A stretch of 64,000 nt of DNA, taken from NCBI GenBank assembly GCA_023101725.1, contig JALJCO010003059.1:186001-250000 (forward strand), given 5' to 3'. Of this stretch, positions 9,863-54,439 are shown piece after piece (the first letter of the stretch is position 1; each line of letters starts with the position of its first letter). The notes beneath the pieces were generated by a model. The model worked only from the letters and a program-made list of their open reading frames with translations. It was not told the origin of the DNA and searched no databases. This DNA comes from Atherinomorus stipes (lineage: Eukaryota; Chordata; Actinopteri; Atheriniformes; Atherinidae). A program made the position numbers and the translations under genes.

Positions 9863-11943
9863 CTTTACATTACAATGCTCTTGCAAGGCACAGAAAGAGC
9901 TGACACACTGCAAATCAAAAATGAATGTCCTGAGCCACAGCTGCCCTGAAGGGGTGGTCATCAGCTTGGTTGGTTCGTGGCTTTACCACGTCATGACCTG
10001 AGAACATGTCATGTTCTCAGGTCATAAATTAAATAAATGCATGAATGAATGTGTCATATGGAGAAAAGTGCTTCGATTGACTGACAAGGCAATAAGAGTA
10101 TATTTTCCCTGTATTTATTTGATTTAATACTGCACTGAGATCATAAGCATGCCTAGCCCTCAAATATGGTTAAAGCTAAAAACATTCAACTATGCTACTA
10201 TCATATGTCGATGATACATTAACAAAATTAACTCATAAACAGCTGAATACTCATTTCATGATAAAATCCAAATTTTGCATTATCTTGGCATGAGAAAGTG
10301 ATTTTGATCATGTTTTGTGAAAGTGGTAGACTAGATCCACCAAAACCTACTTTGTCCTCCTTCATAATGAAGATTGTGGACATTTTGAAGCATTAAATTT
10401 AAGATTTCATCTTCCTCATGTTCAGAAACAAAGTTATTTCTGGTGCCATTTAAAAATCAGAAGTCGGTTTGTAGCAAGAGAAGCTGATTTTAAGCATTGT
10501 TACGGTGGAGAACCAAATCCACAAAAAACACTTTCTCCTCCTTATTTATAGAAATTTTAACAGTTTTTAAACCTTAGATTTAAAATATTTATATCGGGGC
10601 CAGATATAAAGTTACACTATCACTGGTGCAATTTCAAACATCCAATTTTCAGGCATTCTCAATGTATGTACTTAGTTAGGAAATATATGGTATTGGTGTC
10701 AAGTTTTTTGCTCGTAAGCAGGAAGGACACAGATGTACACAAAAATTACATTTCTGACAACCTTCCAAGGCTAAAAAAGTGAGAGTTTTGATCCTTCTTC
10801 ATTCCCAAAGTTGCAGGATGCAAAGTGAAAAACATCCTGATCAATAGTTAACAGTGTTTTAATTACAGCTACTCCAGGATGACTCAATTATGAGCAACCT
10901 GTAGAATCAGATGTATTTTTCAGCTTTTAATTACTCAGCCAGAAGAGAACGCTGATTCATTCTGCTGGATCATCTATCCAAAACCAATCCGCACTACACT
11001 GTCAACAGGCCATTAAAATGTTGATGTGTGTGCATTATACTTTATGATGCACACGATATCTTCCTCAGATTCATGTCTTAATGCCAAGAAGAGCAAATTA
11101 CCTGAGGCTGCAGCAGAGAAGCCTTTGATTCTCAAAAAAATGGATATTTTCAGCCTCTAAAGATCCATCTCCAATATGACCGTTTCATGTTATACATTAT
11201 CAGATGATAGTTTCTACACAGTGGACACGTTGTTGGATAATCTACTACATAAATAAAAGAGCAAGATACTCTAAAGTCAGCAAAGATTATAGTTTCTTTC
11301 TCTAACAACAAGCAAAGCAAAATAAAATATGAAAACACTGATTGTTACTGTGAAATTCTTACTCATGAATTGGGAAATATTTTTTTCAATGAAGACTGAA
11401 GGCACAATGGAGGTAAATAACATTTCACATAGACAGGTTATAAAGGAGGATTTTTTTAGTTATGTATTCAATGATTAACCCCCCCCCCAAAAAAAAATAC
11501 AAATAGATAAATCCAACAAAATGAACAAAGCAGTCACACTGACAGTTCACATTTGTCATCCTTCCCCAAATTTTAAGAAGGTGAAGAAGGGAAAAGAGGC
11601 TGAGACCAACCATGCATGCATAATACAATATTTCTGGGCACGAATGATTTACATACCAGCACACACGTGTTACAGAGAAAGTTAGAGAAGGTCAAACTTA
11701 AATGTATAATCACACCAGCTCTACTCAGTTTATGAACTTTTCTTTCTAAATGCATGCTGAAGGAGATGTTCTTCGTGTTAGAGACAAAATGACGTCATAC
11801 AATAAAGCTCAAGACATGATTGCAGACAAGTTTTCCCTCAGATCTACAGTATATGCATATGAATACTTTTAGTGACTGCTTTTCACAGAAACATTTATAA
11901 ATCAGGGTTAAAACTATTTAATTAGGCAAAAGTAATACAAATA
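9863..11943. other. Intergenic DNA, no gene recognised
   Basis: AT-rich sequence with no recognisable exon, domain or bounded repeat. Short C and A runs near 11480-11498 are low-complexity. Nothing else stands out. Confidence 0.55.
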
Positions 11944-11975
11944 GGGTGAGTATGGGTAAACTGGGACACTTTCTG

Positions 11976-12229
11976 AAATTGAAGAGTTCTTTTCCCAAAC
12001 GAGTTAACCACCATTTAGAAAAAACAGAGTTAACTGCTTTTCGTCGCTGTCGGGTACAAACCTATCTCCATTTGACATAATTAAAACCCTCTACATCATG
12101 TGACTGTGATTTGGTGAAAATATTCAAAAATTAAATGACGAGTTTCTTTGCAGAAGCAGTTAACTCTGTTTTTTCTAAATGGTGGTTAACTCGTTTTAGA
12201 AAAGAACTCTTCAATTGTAACCGCAACGT
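11976..12229. repeat. Subterminal inverted repeat, about 75-bp arms
   Basis: The arm at about 11976-12047 (TTGAAGAGTTCTTTT, then GAGTTAACCACCATTTAG, then CAGAGTTAACTGCTT) recurs inverted at about 12150-12226 with few changes, around a loop of about 100 bases. It would form a strong hairpin in single-stranded form. It belongs to the left part of the 11944-16123 element. Confidence 0.85.
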
Positions 12230-12909
12230 AAATTCTGATTATGACCCAAACATCCACATCATCCACACAGAACCTTTTGTTTTACCTCCGGTGACGTTAC
12301 ACACTTCAGGAGTTAACTGGAAACTTACCATTCCGAATCCATCACAGCGGGCCCGTGCATTGGGCCCTCCGTGGTAAGTTTCCCTCCTGTCTACTCCACT
12401 GTGCAAGGTTATTTCACCTCCCTTTTCACCGCTGTGGGCTCCGACTGGAGCCCGGGCGTGTAAGTTTTCACTTGGCTCCATACAGCCCCCACCCTGGCTG
12501 CTCCACGATCTACTCCATCTGCAATCTCCGATTTTTTTGCTGGCTCCGGTCTGCCCTCTTTCTCCTCAGTTCACTGGCATGCTGCTGTCCCTCTGCCTGA
12601 TACACCTGGGTTTCGCAGCGTCTCTTCAGATCAAGGCGTCTGTCGATCCTGCAGCTAGCAGCAAGCTAGCACCCACCTCCACGCTCCCAGCCCGCCGCCT
12701 CCTACAGCTGCTGCTCCTCGTCATGTCTCCGCTCTTCACTTCCACCACGGACCCACAATGCTCTTACGATCCAGCAGACTTTTACCCCAGTAGTCATTAC
12801 AGCCCCATCAGCCCAGTTAACCCCCTTTTCATCATATTCAAACCCCATTCCCTCCATACTGACCCACCGCTTCCGCAAACATCCACCACGTCATCAACGC
12901 AAACAACAC

Positions 12910-14191
12910 ATGACACGACTCAGCTCCAATCTCCGTACACTTCCGCGTCACCCACAGCCAATCAGCAAACAGACTCACCTGAAATTCACCCTCCTCAACA
13001 TCCGCTCACTCAACAATAAAAGTCTCCTTTTAAACAAATTTATAACTGACCATAAGCTTGACTTTCTCTGTCTCACTGAAACCTGGCATAAGCCCTTGGA
13101 CTATTTTTCCCTAAATCAGACCACCCCCACTGGATACACATACATAGAACAGCAACAGGGTTGCTGCTATTTTTTAAAAAGATTTGAAGATAACCACCAT
13201 CCCAATCTCCTCTGCTCCCTCCTTTGAGCACCTTGCCTTCAGACTTCCTGGTCCCACCCCACTTGTCACTGCCATCATTTACCGCCCCCAAGCCAAACTC
13301 CTCATTCCTCTCCGACTTCTCCCATTTTCTCACCGAGCTGTCTGCCATGTCATCTTTGGTCCTCATCACTGGCGATTTCAACTTCCACATCGACAACACC
13401 AGCTGTAAATCTGCCTCTGACTTCCTGGACCTCCTGCAATCCCACAATTTCATCCAGCATGTTAACTTCCCCACCCATAACTGTGGTCACATCCTTGACC
13501 TGGTCTGCTCTTCTGGTCTCACAATCCCTCACATCTCCAGCCTCAACCTCCACATCTCCGATCACCTGGCAATAACAGCATACATAAACCTCCCCACCCC
13601 TCTGCCCAAGGATAAACGGAAAATCTCTTTCAGAAACATCAAATCCATCTCCCCCTCTGAACTCCCAGCTTCATTATCCACGACCATGTCTGGTTCACCA
13701 CCCCCATCATCCGACAACCCCACTGACTTGATAGAGTATTATAACCAGACCCTCTCCTCCTGCCTAGATCAGTTAGCTCCCCTCAAATCCAGATCTGTCA
13801 GCTTCACCCACTCTGCTCCCTGGTTCACCGCTGAACTTCATCACATGAAATCCCATAAACGACAGCTGGAACGACTCTACAAAAAAACACACCTCACCAT
13901 CCACCTTCAAGCCTACACAGACTATCTACAAGAGTATAAAGACGCCCTGAAATCTGCTCGGACCACCTACTACTCTCACCTCATCAACTCTGGCTCCAAT
14001 AACCCAAAGGCTCTCTTCTCCACCATCAACAAACTCCTCTCCCCACCTAACAACATCTCCAGCTCCTTCACCACCGACAAATGCAACTCATTTCTTTCAT
14101 TTTTTCAAAACAAAATTGACTCCATCCATAGCAGTTTAATGACCACACCCATCACCCCCTCTCCCCCTCTCCTCCCCCTCTCCTCCTAAAG

Positions 14192-14222
<31 letters not shown>

Positions 14223-15811
14223 ATGTCTCACCTCTCCCTTATTTCTCCCTTGGACCTGCCTGTACTCATATCTGGAACCAACAACTCCTCATCTTGTCTG
14301 GACCCGATCCCAACTGCTCTCCTCAAGAGCTGCCTCCCTGTCATCTCCCCCCTCATCACCAGGGTCATTAACTCCTCCCTCAGCACTGGCATTGTCCCCA
14401 CACCTTTAAAAATTGCCTCCGTCTCACCCATCCTCAAAAAACCCAGACTCGACCCAAACTCTCCCAGTAATTTTCGGCCCATTTCCAACCTCCCCTTCTT
14501 GTCCAAAACCCTCGAACGTGTCGTTGCTGCTCAGCTGAAAACTCATCTCACCTCCAACAACCTCTACGAAACTTTTCAATCTGGATTCCGCAATAAACAC
14601 AGCACAGAAACTGCCCTTCTTAAAGTCACCAATGATCTCCTCCTCTCCTCCGATTCTGGACACCTCAGCATTCTCATCCTGCTTGACCTTTCTGCAGCCT
14701 TCGATACCATCAACCACTCCATCCTCCTGTCCCGTCTCCAGTCCTCCCTCAACATCACCGGTACTGCCCTCACCTGGTTCAAATCCTACCTCTCAGATAG
14801 ACACAACAATTCATCAAGATCAACAACTGCACCTCCTCCACTGCCCCCCTGTCCCATGGCGTCCCTCAAGGTTCGGTGCTTGGTCCTCTTCTCTTCATCC
14901 TCTACCTCCTCCCCCTTGGTCACATCATTCGTCGTCATAACCTCAACTTCCACTGATACGCTGATGACATCCAGCTTTACATCTCCACCAAAACCATCTC
15001 TTCCACAACTATCACCACTCTCACCAACTGCCTGCTGGAAATTAATCTCTGGATGCAAAATAACTTTCTCAAACTGAACTGCGAAAAAACAGACCTCATC
15101 ATCATCGGCCCCAAGTCACTCACAAAGTCCCCTCACTTTTCCATCACCATTGGTAACTCCGTCCTTTCTCCCTCCCCCTACATCCGTAATCTTGGCGTGA
15201 TATTTGATACCAACCTCACTTTTGAACCCCATATCAACCACATTACCAAGATAGCATTCTTCCATCTCCGTACTATCGCCCGTCTTCGCTCCTCTCTCAC
15301 CTTCAAAGCAGCTGAAACACTCATTCACGCCTTCATCACCTCTCGCCTAGACTACTGCAACAGCATTCTTTTTGGCTCCACCTCCAAAGCTCTTAATAAA
15401 CTTCAGTACATCCAGAATATTGCTGCCCGCCTCCTCACTCACTCCCGTTCCCATGACCACATCACCCCCGTCCTTCAGAACCTCCATTGGCTCCCCATCT
15501 CCCACCGCATCCAGTTAAAACTGCTCCTTCTCACCTTCAAATCCCTCCACAACCTCACCCCTTCCTACCTCACTGATCTGCTCCACCCGTACACTCCTAC
15601 CTGTACCCTCCGCTCAGCCGATGCCAACCTCCTCTCTACTCCTCTTAGGACCAAGCGCCGGACCTGGGGGGACAGAGCCTTCTCAGTTGCTGCCCCCGCC
15701 CTCTGGAACTCACTCCCCCAAACCCTCCGTGACTGCACTGAGCTCAACTCCTTTAAATCCCTTCTGAAGACCCACCTTTTAAATCCGCTTTTAATTTATG
15801 AATCGCATTGA
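12910..15811 (+). pseudogene. LINE endonuclease-reverse transcriptase, broken
   Basis: The endonuclease part begins FTLLNIRSLNNKS and LCLTETWHKP (about 12985-13090), then shows LITGDFNFHI (around 13364), GHILDLVCSSG and ISDHLAITA (around 13556). The reverse transcriptase part shows FQSGFRNKHSTETALL (about 14576), LILLDLSAAFDTINHS and the YADDIQLY catalytic box (about 14957), then a C-terminal region with LDYCNSILFG and LHWLPISHRIQ. The enzyme copies the element's own RNA into DNA at a nicked target. Breaks: a frame change near 13.2 kb, a stop at 14187 just before a 31-base C run, a frame change near 14.8 kb and a TGA just upstream of YADD (14954-14956). Not functional, but the pieces are long, so inactivation may be recent. 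Confidence 0.9.
14192..14222 (+). repeat. Homopolymer of 31 C inside the LINE
   Basis: An uninterrupted run of C between the endonuclease and reverse transcriptase frames. Such runs are hard to sequence, so the true length is uncertain. Confidence 0.95.
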
Positions 15812-16123
15812 TGGCATCCCCTCCTTTTTGTTGACCTTTCAGTTGTTGCCCTCTCTTCTCTCCCTGTCTTATATCTTCCCTTTTATTTGTAGTTTTATTG
15901 TATTTTAATCAAATGTTTGTTGTAAATTTTACTTGCCTGTTCTTTTATTACTTGTGTAAAGCGTCTTTGAGCTTCTGTAAAAGCGCTCTATAAATAAAAT
16001 GTATTATTATTATTATTATTAATCTCATGCTGCCCTATGATGAGCTCAATGGTGACTTTTAGTAACAGAAGTAAACACATGTAAAGATTAAGCTTAACTG
16101 TCGCACTTTACCCATACTCACCC

Positions 16124-16488
16124 GACTTATAATCCATACTGTTACCTTTGTTACAATGCATAGTGGCCTGAGACAAGGTGGAAGGGAACCGAAGTGTCGA
16201 CCAACAGAGACCAGAGGCAGATGATAACAAAAGGCCTGACTCACTGACTCACTGACAACACAATAAACTGGCGAAGAAAAAAAAAGAAAACCTCGAGCAA
16301 ACAAATAAAGGGACTGATGACTAATCTGAAAAGCAGGTTTGACTATAAGGAACTAGAACAAGACTACCCAATTCAGTGTTACAAGGGTGTTAATCCTGCA
16401 GGTTTTCAGTCTGTCCCTGCTCCAACACATCTGACTCAAATTAAATAGATCAAATAGCCAATCAAGCTCTGCACAATGACTCATTGGT
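16124..16488. other. Intergenic DNA, no gene recognised
   Basis: Short spacer between two DNA elements; no motif or exon seen. Confidence 0.5.
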
Positions 16489-17600
16489 CATTTCTCAATC
16501 TGTGTACTTGTGTGTTCTTGTGTGCTCGTGGACTCGTGAATCATCCGCGGTCTAAGTCGTGTTCCATTTCAAAGTTTACTTCTTGGCAAATATGCTGGAA
16601 ATCCCTGGATGGGATGCCCATTTTACAAGTAGGACCTTGCTGCAGCTGGAGCCACTACAAACCACACCCGTCGTACGAATGAGAGGAACTTAACCCTAAC
16701 CCTAACAACAACCCTCCCATGTCACTACAAATTACGTCCATTTTTGCTACAAACCACACACACTTTCACAACACACCTCTGGGTCTGCGCTGCAGTTGGT
16801 AGTATACTCAAGAGAACCTAACGGCAGTTACAATGACCGACAAGGGTGCTGCATCCAATCCATACAGGAAGTCTCATACGGAAGTTAGTTAAATACCACC
16901 AAGAGTAACTATCTGCGGCTAGGTGGTTAGGGTTAGGAGAAGGGTCAGGGTTAGGGTTAGATTTTAGTAAGTTACATGAAAAAGAAACTTCTGATTGGGA
17001 CTTCCGGCTTGGATTGGATATATGGCAACGTACCGTGACTGCAGTTGGGTCCCCCTCAGGATACTTGCATTTTAGAAATCCCCGCATGCATCTGTACACG
17101 CTTAGCATTTGGCAGCCTCCTCCTCCCTCCTCCACCTCCAACAGCCAAACCTGAGTGATCATTTCTATTTTTTACTGTTTCTGGCCTTTTATCTGCATGT
17201 TTCTCCCGCTTTTTTCACTCAGCTGTTTTTGATCACATAATTATGACCTGATTGTCCAAATGCTTTAATGTGCTTACATATTTTAAATAAATATAATTTG
17301 CACGTTGGAAACAAAAAAACATCCACTCAGTGTAATTGTTATTTTCATTGTTTTTATTTGTTTCAGTACATTTTCACAACAATAAATAACAAACGGCTGT
17401 AGAATGGTACAATATTATTTTCATGTTGATGGGCAGCTCTTGCTCACTGCTGCGCACCTTGGTGGTGATGTCACAAATTTGCGTTGTCCCAAACCATCAA
17501 GTAGGCGGAGTCCGTACTTGTGAACTACACAAGTGTGGACTTCCAGTACGTACTCACAAGTACACGAGTATGCAGTACGCAAACTAAGAATTGAGAAATG
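16489..17600. mobile_element. Inverted-end DNA element with telomere-like words
   Basis: The left end CATTTCTCAAT (16489) is repeated inverted at 17590-17600, and both ends continue into GTACTTGTG/CTCGTG-rich sequence with weaker inverted similarity. Inside are short TTAGGG-type runs (about 16690-16710 and 16923-16962). No coding capacity and no confirmed target duplication. Confidence 0.55.
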
Positions 17601-17865
17601 TGCATTAACTTCTGTTGGAATAGGGAGACATGGAAAAACCTGCAAGATTGCAGCCTTTGTAGGACCGAATTGAGTCGCCCTTCACTAGAATTAGGGAACA
17701 GGAAGTGAACCCAAACAGAAAACATATGTGGATGAACTACAGAATAAGCAGGACAATAGTAACTCAACACAAACCCCAAAGCAAACCCCCAGATCATGGC
17801 AGCATTTTCTATCACATTTGAACAATAAAACTTGCCTTTTGCCATGCTTACTGGAAATTTCCATC

Positions 17866-18000
17866 TGGATGCCACATGTTCACACTTATGTGGCAGGACA
17901 AATGGGGGCCCTGGCAGGGTCTGAACCCCAGTCTCCCGGGTAAGAGCCATGTGCACTGATCGTTCAGCCAAAGGGACATCACTGTGGCCAAGTAGCCAGG
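17866..18000 (-). repeat. tRNA-derived SINE head
   Basis: On the minus strand the sequence shows a box A-like TGGCTGAACGATCAGTG and a box B-like GGGGTTCAGACCC at tRNA-like spacing. It lacks a full cloverleaf, so it is read as a SINE head rather than a tRNA gene. The 3' boundary is not resolved. Confidence 0.55.
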
Positions 18001-20338
18001 GCGTACGATCAATTGGAGGCATAGTGACAAGACCTTTAACTGTCAAAGTGACAAGAAAGTAGTCGCTCTATGGTGGATCATGGAGGTTCTGAGGACTATT
18101 TTAGAGTAAATAGTCAGTTGCGCAAAGATTATTTTTCCTCAATTTTCTTTAAGGTTTCTGCATCCAGTTCTTGAAACTCATGTCACTCTGATAAACTGTA
18201 TCTTGAATGAATGAGGTTCCAGCTTTTGAGTTTGTTTGTCTAGATGAATGATTGTGTTGCTTTGTCTTTGTCAGCCCAGGCAGCAGGTTTCACCGTAGAG
18301 AAATAATTAATGTGACCTGAAGTTAGCTGACAGTCAAAGCCTGCTTCTGGGATTAACTGGACAACTTATTCAAGGGTGCTTATCCAGAGGTGGACAATCC
18401 AGGTGCCATATAGTAAGAATCCTGCCATGTTTTTGGACTACCTGTACATCTAAAACAGGTGTTTGACCAGCAGGCTCATCTATCTGCAGAAGAGCTGTGA
18501 TGATTAAATTCAGCTGGTTTAGTGATTGGCCAGAACCACGGACAAGATTTTTACTCTGGACCAGGTTTATCCACCAAAATCCATTCAACTAATATGACAA
18601 ACATCTTTACCAGATATTTAACTGAACAAATAGTGCAACTTTTGCAAATTCCTTTAATTTTTCACATACATAAAGCCCTGGCATCTTTTCAAGAGGGGAC
18701 GTGAGCAGCTCCAACCATTCTGCAGCAGTTTCTCCTTTCAGCATATTCCATTTCTTGCCCTTTACTTGCTTACAACTAATGTTGAAAAATGAATCTCACA
18801 GAGCCAAATGTTGAAGTGGGATGGAGTCACCACAGGCAAAAAAAAAAAATAAAGATGAGGTTTTGTATATATTCCTGCCAGTAATTTTAAACCACAATAT
18901 AAGCTAAAAGAGATATACTTTTGTCACCTGGGGACTGTTGATATGGATAATGGATGTCTATAACACAGAGGCAATTTAAAATCAAATCTTAGAGAAACGT
19001 ATGTATGTGTTCACAGCTTATAGTTACCAGAACAGGCTAAAGCAATAAGTGGAGGCAAAAGCTTGCAGGGTTTGGAAGGGGAAAGCAGACTGGCAGAGGA
19101 AAGGCTGGATTCAGATGACTTAACACATGAAATGAGCCCAGTTTCTGAACTGAAACTCAATTCAGCCCCTGTAAACTGTCTCCCAGTCTGGCCATTGATT
19201 CTGGGGGACCAGGGGACAGGAAAACATTTATGGATCCCAAATGTTATTTCTGACCTTTTGATTAATTGGCTTTTCAGAAGCTTGTCTTAAATATCCCCCT
19301 ATATGTCACTAGGGGAGTTAAACTCAATTACTTTCTTTTTTAGATGTGAGACGTTCTAAAAAGAAAAGGACAGTATGTTTATAAATAGTCAAGTAATGGA
19401 GAAGAGGATATTTTGACTGTAGATCACAGCAGAGCATTTTTAACTGCATATTACTGATCAGAATTTTGTTAAAGTGAAGCTTGCACTGAAAGGAAAAATC
19501 ATTATTCTGAAACTCTGCATGAAAAGATGAGAACACAGCTTGAGGGACTTTGATACTTGGTTAAATGTGAATTGATCTCTCATATGACTCTAGTTTATGA
19601 TTCACTCTGCAGCACTTACTCATATCACTTAACCCTTGGGACAGTGCAACACAGCTGTACATGAAAAACTGGAGTTGAGGAGGATTTGAAACAAAGAAGA
19701 AATAGAATTAAAACTATTGATAACCGCTTGGGTGATCTAACACATGAACAAATTTGTAAATCCCGTTTGTCTGATTGTAAATCCGTCTGTAATGTCATCA
19801 TGCTAAATATATCCAACAAGCAACAACTTGTTGCAACAACTGATGCAACTCGAAGCAAGAGCTGGGATTAGCTGCACACTGACAACAGCAGTAATGCAAA
19901 ACAAATACTCTTACTGTCGTAGCTTATATCATAAATCCAGGTTGCACATGTTACTTATTTAGTTAAATAAATATTGACTAATATATGTTATGGTTAGATT
20001 CCTTTCTAATAACTTTAATTATTTATTTAAAGTTTCATATTGAAAATAATTTTAAGAAACTACGGCATCACTTTTAATAGGCAATAGATTCTTTGTTTTT
20101 ATATAATGAATTTGTTCCAATATTTTTTTCCATCAATGACACCCTTGTTTTCATTTAATTACTGTTATCAGTGTCAACATACAGACTTTTTATTATAATT
20201 TATTAATAATCTATTTAAAACACACACACACACATCAGAATTAGAAATGTATACACTATGAGTTCATCATATTAGTTTAACGTATCTATGTATTCATTAT
20301 TTATGTCTAAGTTAAATTAACGAGGTTGTGTGACTGCT
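18001..20338. other. Intergenic DNA upstream of the tetraspanin
   Basis: AT-rich, no recognisable gene. A short CA run lies at 20221-20234. Enhancers cannot be judged from one sequence. Confidence 0.5.
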
Positions 20339-20588
20339 CCTTTAAGAATGTAGTCAAAACAAAGCGTGGAGTGGCCGCACGGAAGTGGTTACGTCTCAGT
20401 GGCTACTAGCTAGTGGCTAGTACTATATGAGAAATGAGGGCTGGCGGATATTTAAAAATTAGTTAGGGCACTCAGATGTGTTATGTGTTGCATTAAGAAT
20501 CTTTTATATTCATAAATGCAATTTTTATATTTTCAGGACTGAACGTTAGCTAGCTAGCTTGTTAGCTAGCTTCATTAATCAAGCAGCC
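20339..20588 (+). promoter_or_regulatory. Probable promoter and 5' UTR region of tspan15
   Basis: The 250 bases before the start codon include a locally more GC-rich patch (20366-20400) and then GCTAGC-repeat sequence (about 20550-20575). No TATA box or initiator could be assigned with confidence. The start codon context GCAGCCATGC is acceptable for vertebrate initiation. An upstream non-coding exon is possible. Confidence 0.35.
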
Positions 20589-52087
<31,499 letters not shown>

Positions 52088-52995
52088 GCGCTCTTTTCTC
52101 CCCCCCTCCTCCCATGTCTCGCCTTTTCAGTTTTTGCCTTTTATGCTTTTTCTGTCATTGTAACAGTTGCATTTGTTGAGGTTGTGTTGCACTACTCCAT
52201 GGATGAACTGAAGTGATTGGATAAGGGGAAATTTCAACAGCTAAAGGGATCAGAGATACTTTGGCTCCTTGAATTTGTTTACATTTGTTTACAACAAAAT
52301 TTAAACGAAGAAAGCATTAGCTTGTCTTTTGAAAAAGAACATTTTCTTTATGGCTTTGTTCTATAAGGATTTCTGGCATTTCCTTTCATTATATCACTTA
52401 ATTTAAATTTAGTTTGGGTTTTTTGCCTTAATTGAACTGTGTCTCATGTGCTAAAGCTTACCTCAGGCTATTCTGAAAATAGCCCTGTAGTCAGAGGACA
52501 CTACTATTTGGTTGTATAAATTAATGGTAGCTTGAAAAGATGTTTTTCATTGTCTGAGAACTAGGAATAGCCAAGTATGTGTCACGTGTAGCGTCTGTGA
52601 CGGATGTATACAGTTTGTGTAAAAAAAAAAAAAAAAAAAGAAAAGTTTTTAATTTAATTATTATTTCTATTTGATTTGTGCAATCACTGTACACTGTAAG
52701 ACTGATTGTTGTGAAATAACATGGGATGCATGTTTTGTACTGTATATGAAGTAATTTTAAAGGGAAAAACTGTTTACTTGTAAGGCTCTCATCAGGGGTC
52801 ATTTTCATTTTAATAATCTTTTTATTCATTTCATCGTTAACGGAAACAGAAGGCATTTTCCTGATCAAACACCCATTCAAAGGCAACTCTTGACAGTTTT
52901 TTGTATGAGTTAAATATGCTTTTGAGCTTGATCCTAGCTTCTGCCTTGTATCAGCACAACTGTTCTTGTCAATAAAATTGAATTTGTCTACTTCT
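52088..52995 (+). other. tspan15 3' UTR
   Basis: AT-rich sequence after the stop codon with an A run at 52621-52639 and no frame of note. The end is set by the AATAAA at 52971 and is approximate. Confidence 0.7.
52971..52976 (+). promoter_or_regulatory. AATAAA polyadenylation signal
   Basis: A canonical AATAAA about 890 bases after the stop codon, followed by a TTTTATTTACTGCTTC region and then a GTGTGTG stretch (53029-53044) that could serve as the downstream GU-rich element. Confidence 0.65.
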
Positions 52996-54439
52996 TTTAT
53001 TTACTGCTTCATTTATTTGTTTTTCTGCTGTGTGTGTGTGTGTGTCTTTACAGACAACAGGATGTTTTTGCCCCAATTTCTTTTTTCTCCAACATGGTTT
53101 TTCTACTGTACAACCACTTTATCAAAATATCATAAATTGATAGACAAAGGGTCAAATAACGAAGGAGGGAAAAAGGGGATACGTTGCCATAATCTGTCAG
53201 TTCCCTTATGTTGTTGCTCCACAAATGAAATTTTCCTATTCTGTTTAACATTCTACGTTCATAAATCCTTTTCCCTAGATGCATGAATACTGTTCGTATT
53301 AATTAAGTTCAAATGCAATGCATGGCTGCACACAACTCTTCCTGCTGCAGGTCGTCAGTCCTCATTCACTTCTAACCTCTTTCCTCTATTGAGATGATTA
53401 AGAGACAGTGCAGCCAGAATAATTACAGACAGGAAATGAATTACTTGGCTAAAAAAAGAAAACAGTACTAAGAACAGGATGTGCATACATTCAAATAACC
53501 TGTGATTATGATAATTTGAGGATAGATTGTTTTGTTATCGTCATGAGGGGAAACACTCGTATCTGTCAAGGACCAGACTCATTTTATAACATTATTTCCT
53601 CGTGTGGCTCCGATAAAAGAATATAACTCGTGTATTTTGTAAATTTCAGAAATTATACCAAAGAGTGGCTGAAACGTTGGGGGGAACTAATGTACCACAA
53701 ATAACATCTAGTGTATTTTTTTTATCAATATATCATCATGACATCACTCCAAGTATGTGTGTTTTATAGCTAAGAAAATATTTATTAACCCCGTATTGTT
53801 CACACTAAGAACAAAGCAACTTGTATTTCTTTACATGTTGATTTTTCTTTAAACAATGACTAAAAAATGGCCAAGGAAAAGCTTTCAAAGACCTTCAAAA
53901 CCTGGAGGACTGTTGCTCAAGACACTGTGAAAAAATTACCACTAAATTGACAGCCTGATTGATTGACTGATTGATGGAAATAGGTTTAAATTCTCAGGTG
54001 TAAGTTTAGTTTGTCCAGAAAACAAATATAAACACGCACAAAAAAAAAATTAACACATCTGCTATAAATCTGTTTTTAATGTGCTTTTCTTTATTTTCAT
54101 CCATGTATATCACATGACCTGCCATGTGACTTGTAACCTTCCATCACCACAACTGTTGCTGAGGATGATAAATGTATAACCAAGTAAGTTAGCCACCATC
54201 TCCAGTTAAGAAAAAAAAATTACTTCTCTAATCGTATTTCTTTTCATTTATTGCTCCATGGCAGAAATCACAACAATCTGTAATCACTTTTTTTTTTTGT
54301 CATCCTTTTCCCATGGGCATTTAAAACAATAGCAGCACACAAAAGCACTCCTTTGTAGTTTTACAGGTGTTGGAAAACAGATGAAGATGTCCTTAGTGTT
54401 GTTAGACCACTTATCCTTTAACACGTCATCATATCCTTA
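52996..54439. other. Intergenic DNA, no gene recognised
   Basis: AT-rich sequence without recognisable exons or bounded elements. Confidence 0.5.

Larger units (their letters stand above)
12235..16020 (+). mobile_element. L2/CR1-type non-LTR retrotransposon (LINE)
   Basis: A near full-length LINE on the + strand: a proline- and serine-rich leader, an endonuclease/reverse transcriptase frame, and a 3' end with AAATAAAATG followed by ATT repeats (about 15993-16020), the usual L2-type tail. The 5' edge is approximate. It lies inside the inverted-repeat element at 11944-16123. C-rich codon use differs sharply from the AT-rich surroundings. Confidence 0.85.
11944..16123. mobile_element. Inverted-repeat DNA element hosting an L2-type LINE
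   Basis: The left end GGGTGAGTATGGGTAAACTG (11944) is matched in inverted form by the right end near 16099-16123 (GGGTGAGTATGGGTAAAGTG when read from the right). Most of the interior is the LINE at about 12235-16020, so the original element was a few hundred bases. No clear target duplication was found, so the superfamily is left open. Confidence 0.7.

Noticed and set aside
12239..12600. Several overlapping frames in the GC-rich leader of the LINE
   Set aside because: They follow from base composition; the LINE 5' region explains the stretch and none has a motif.
16690..16962. Possible interstitial telomere from TTAGGG/CCCTAA words
   Set aside because: Only a few imperfect units in two places, inside an inverted-end element; too short for a telomere or fusion point.
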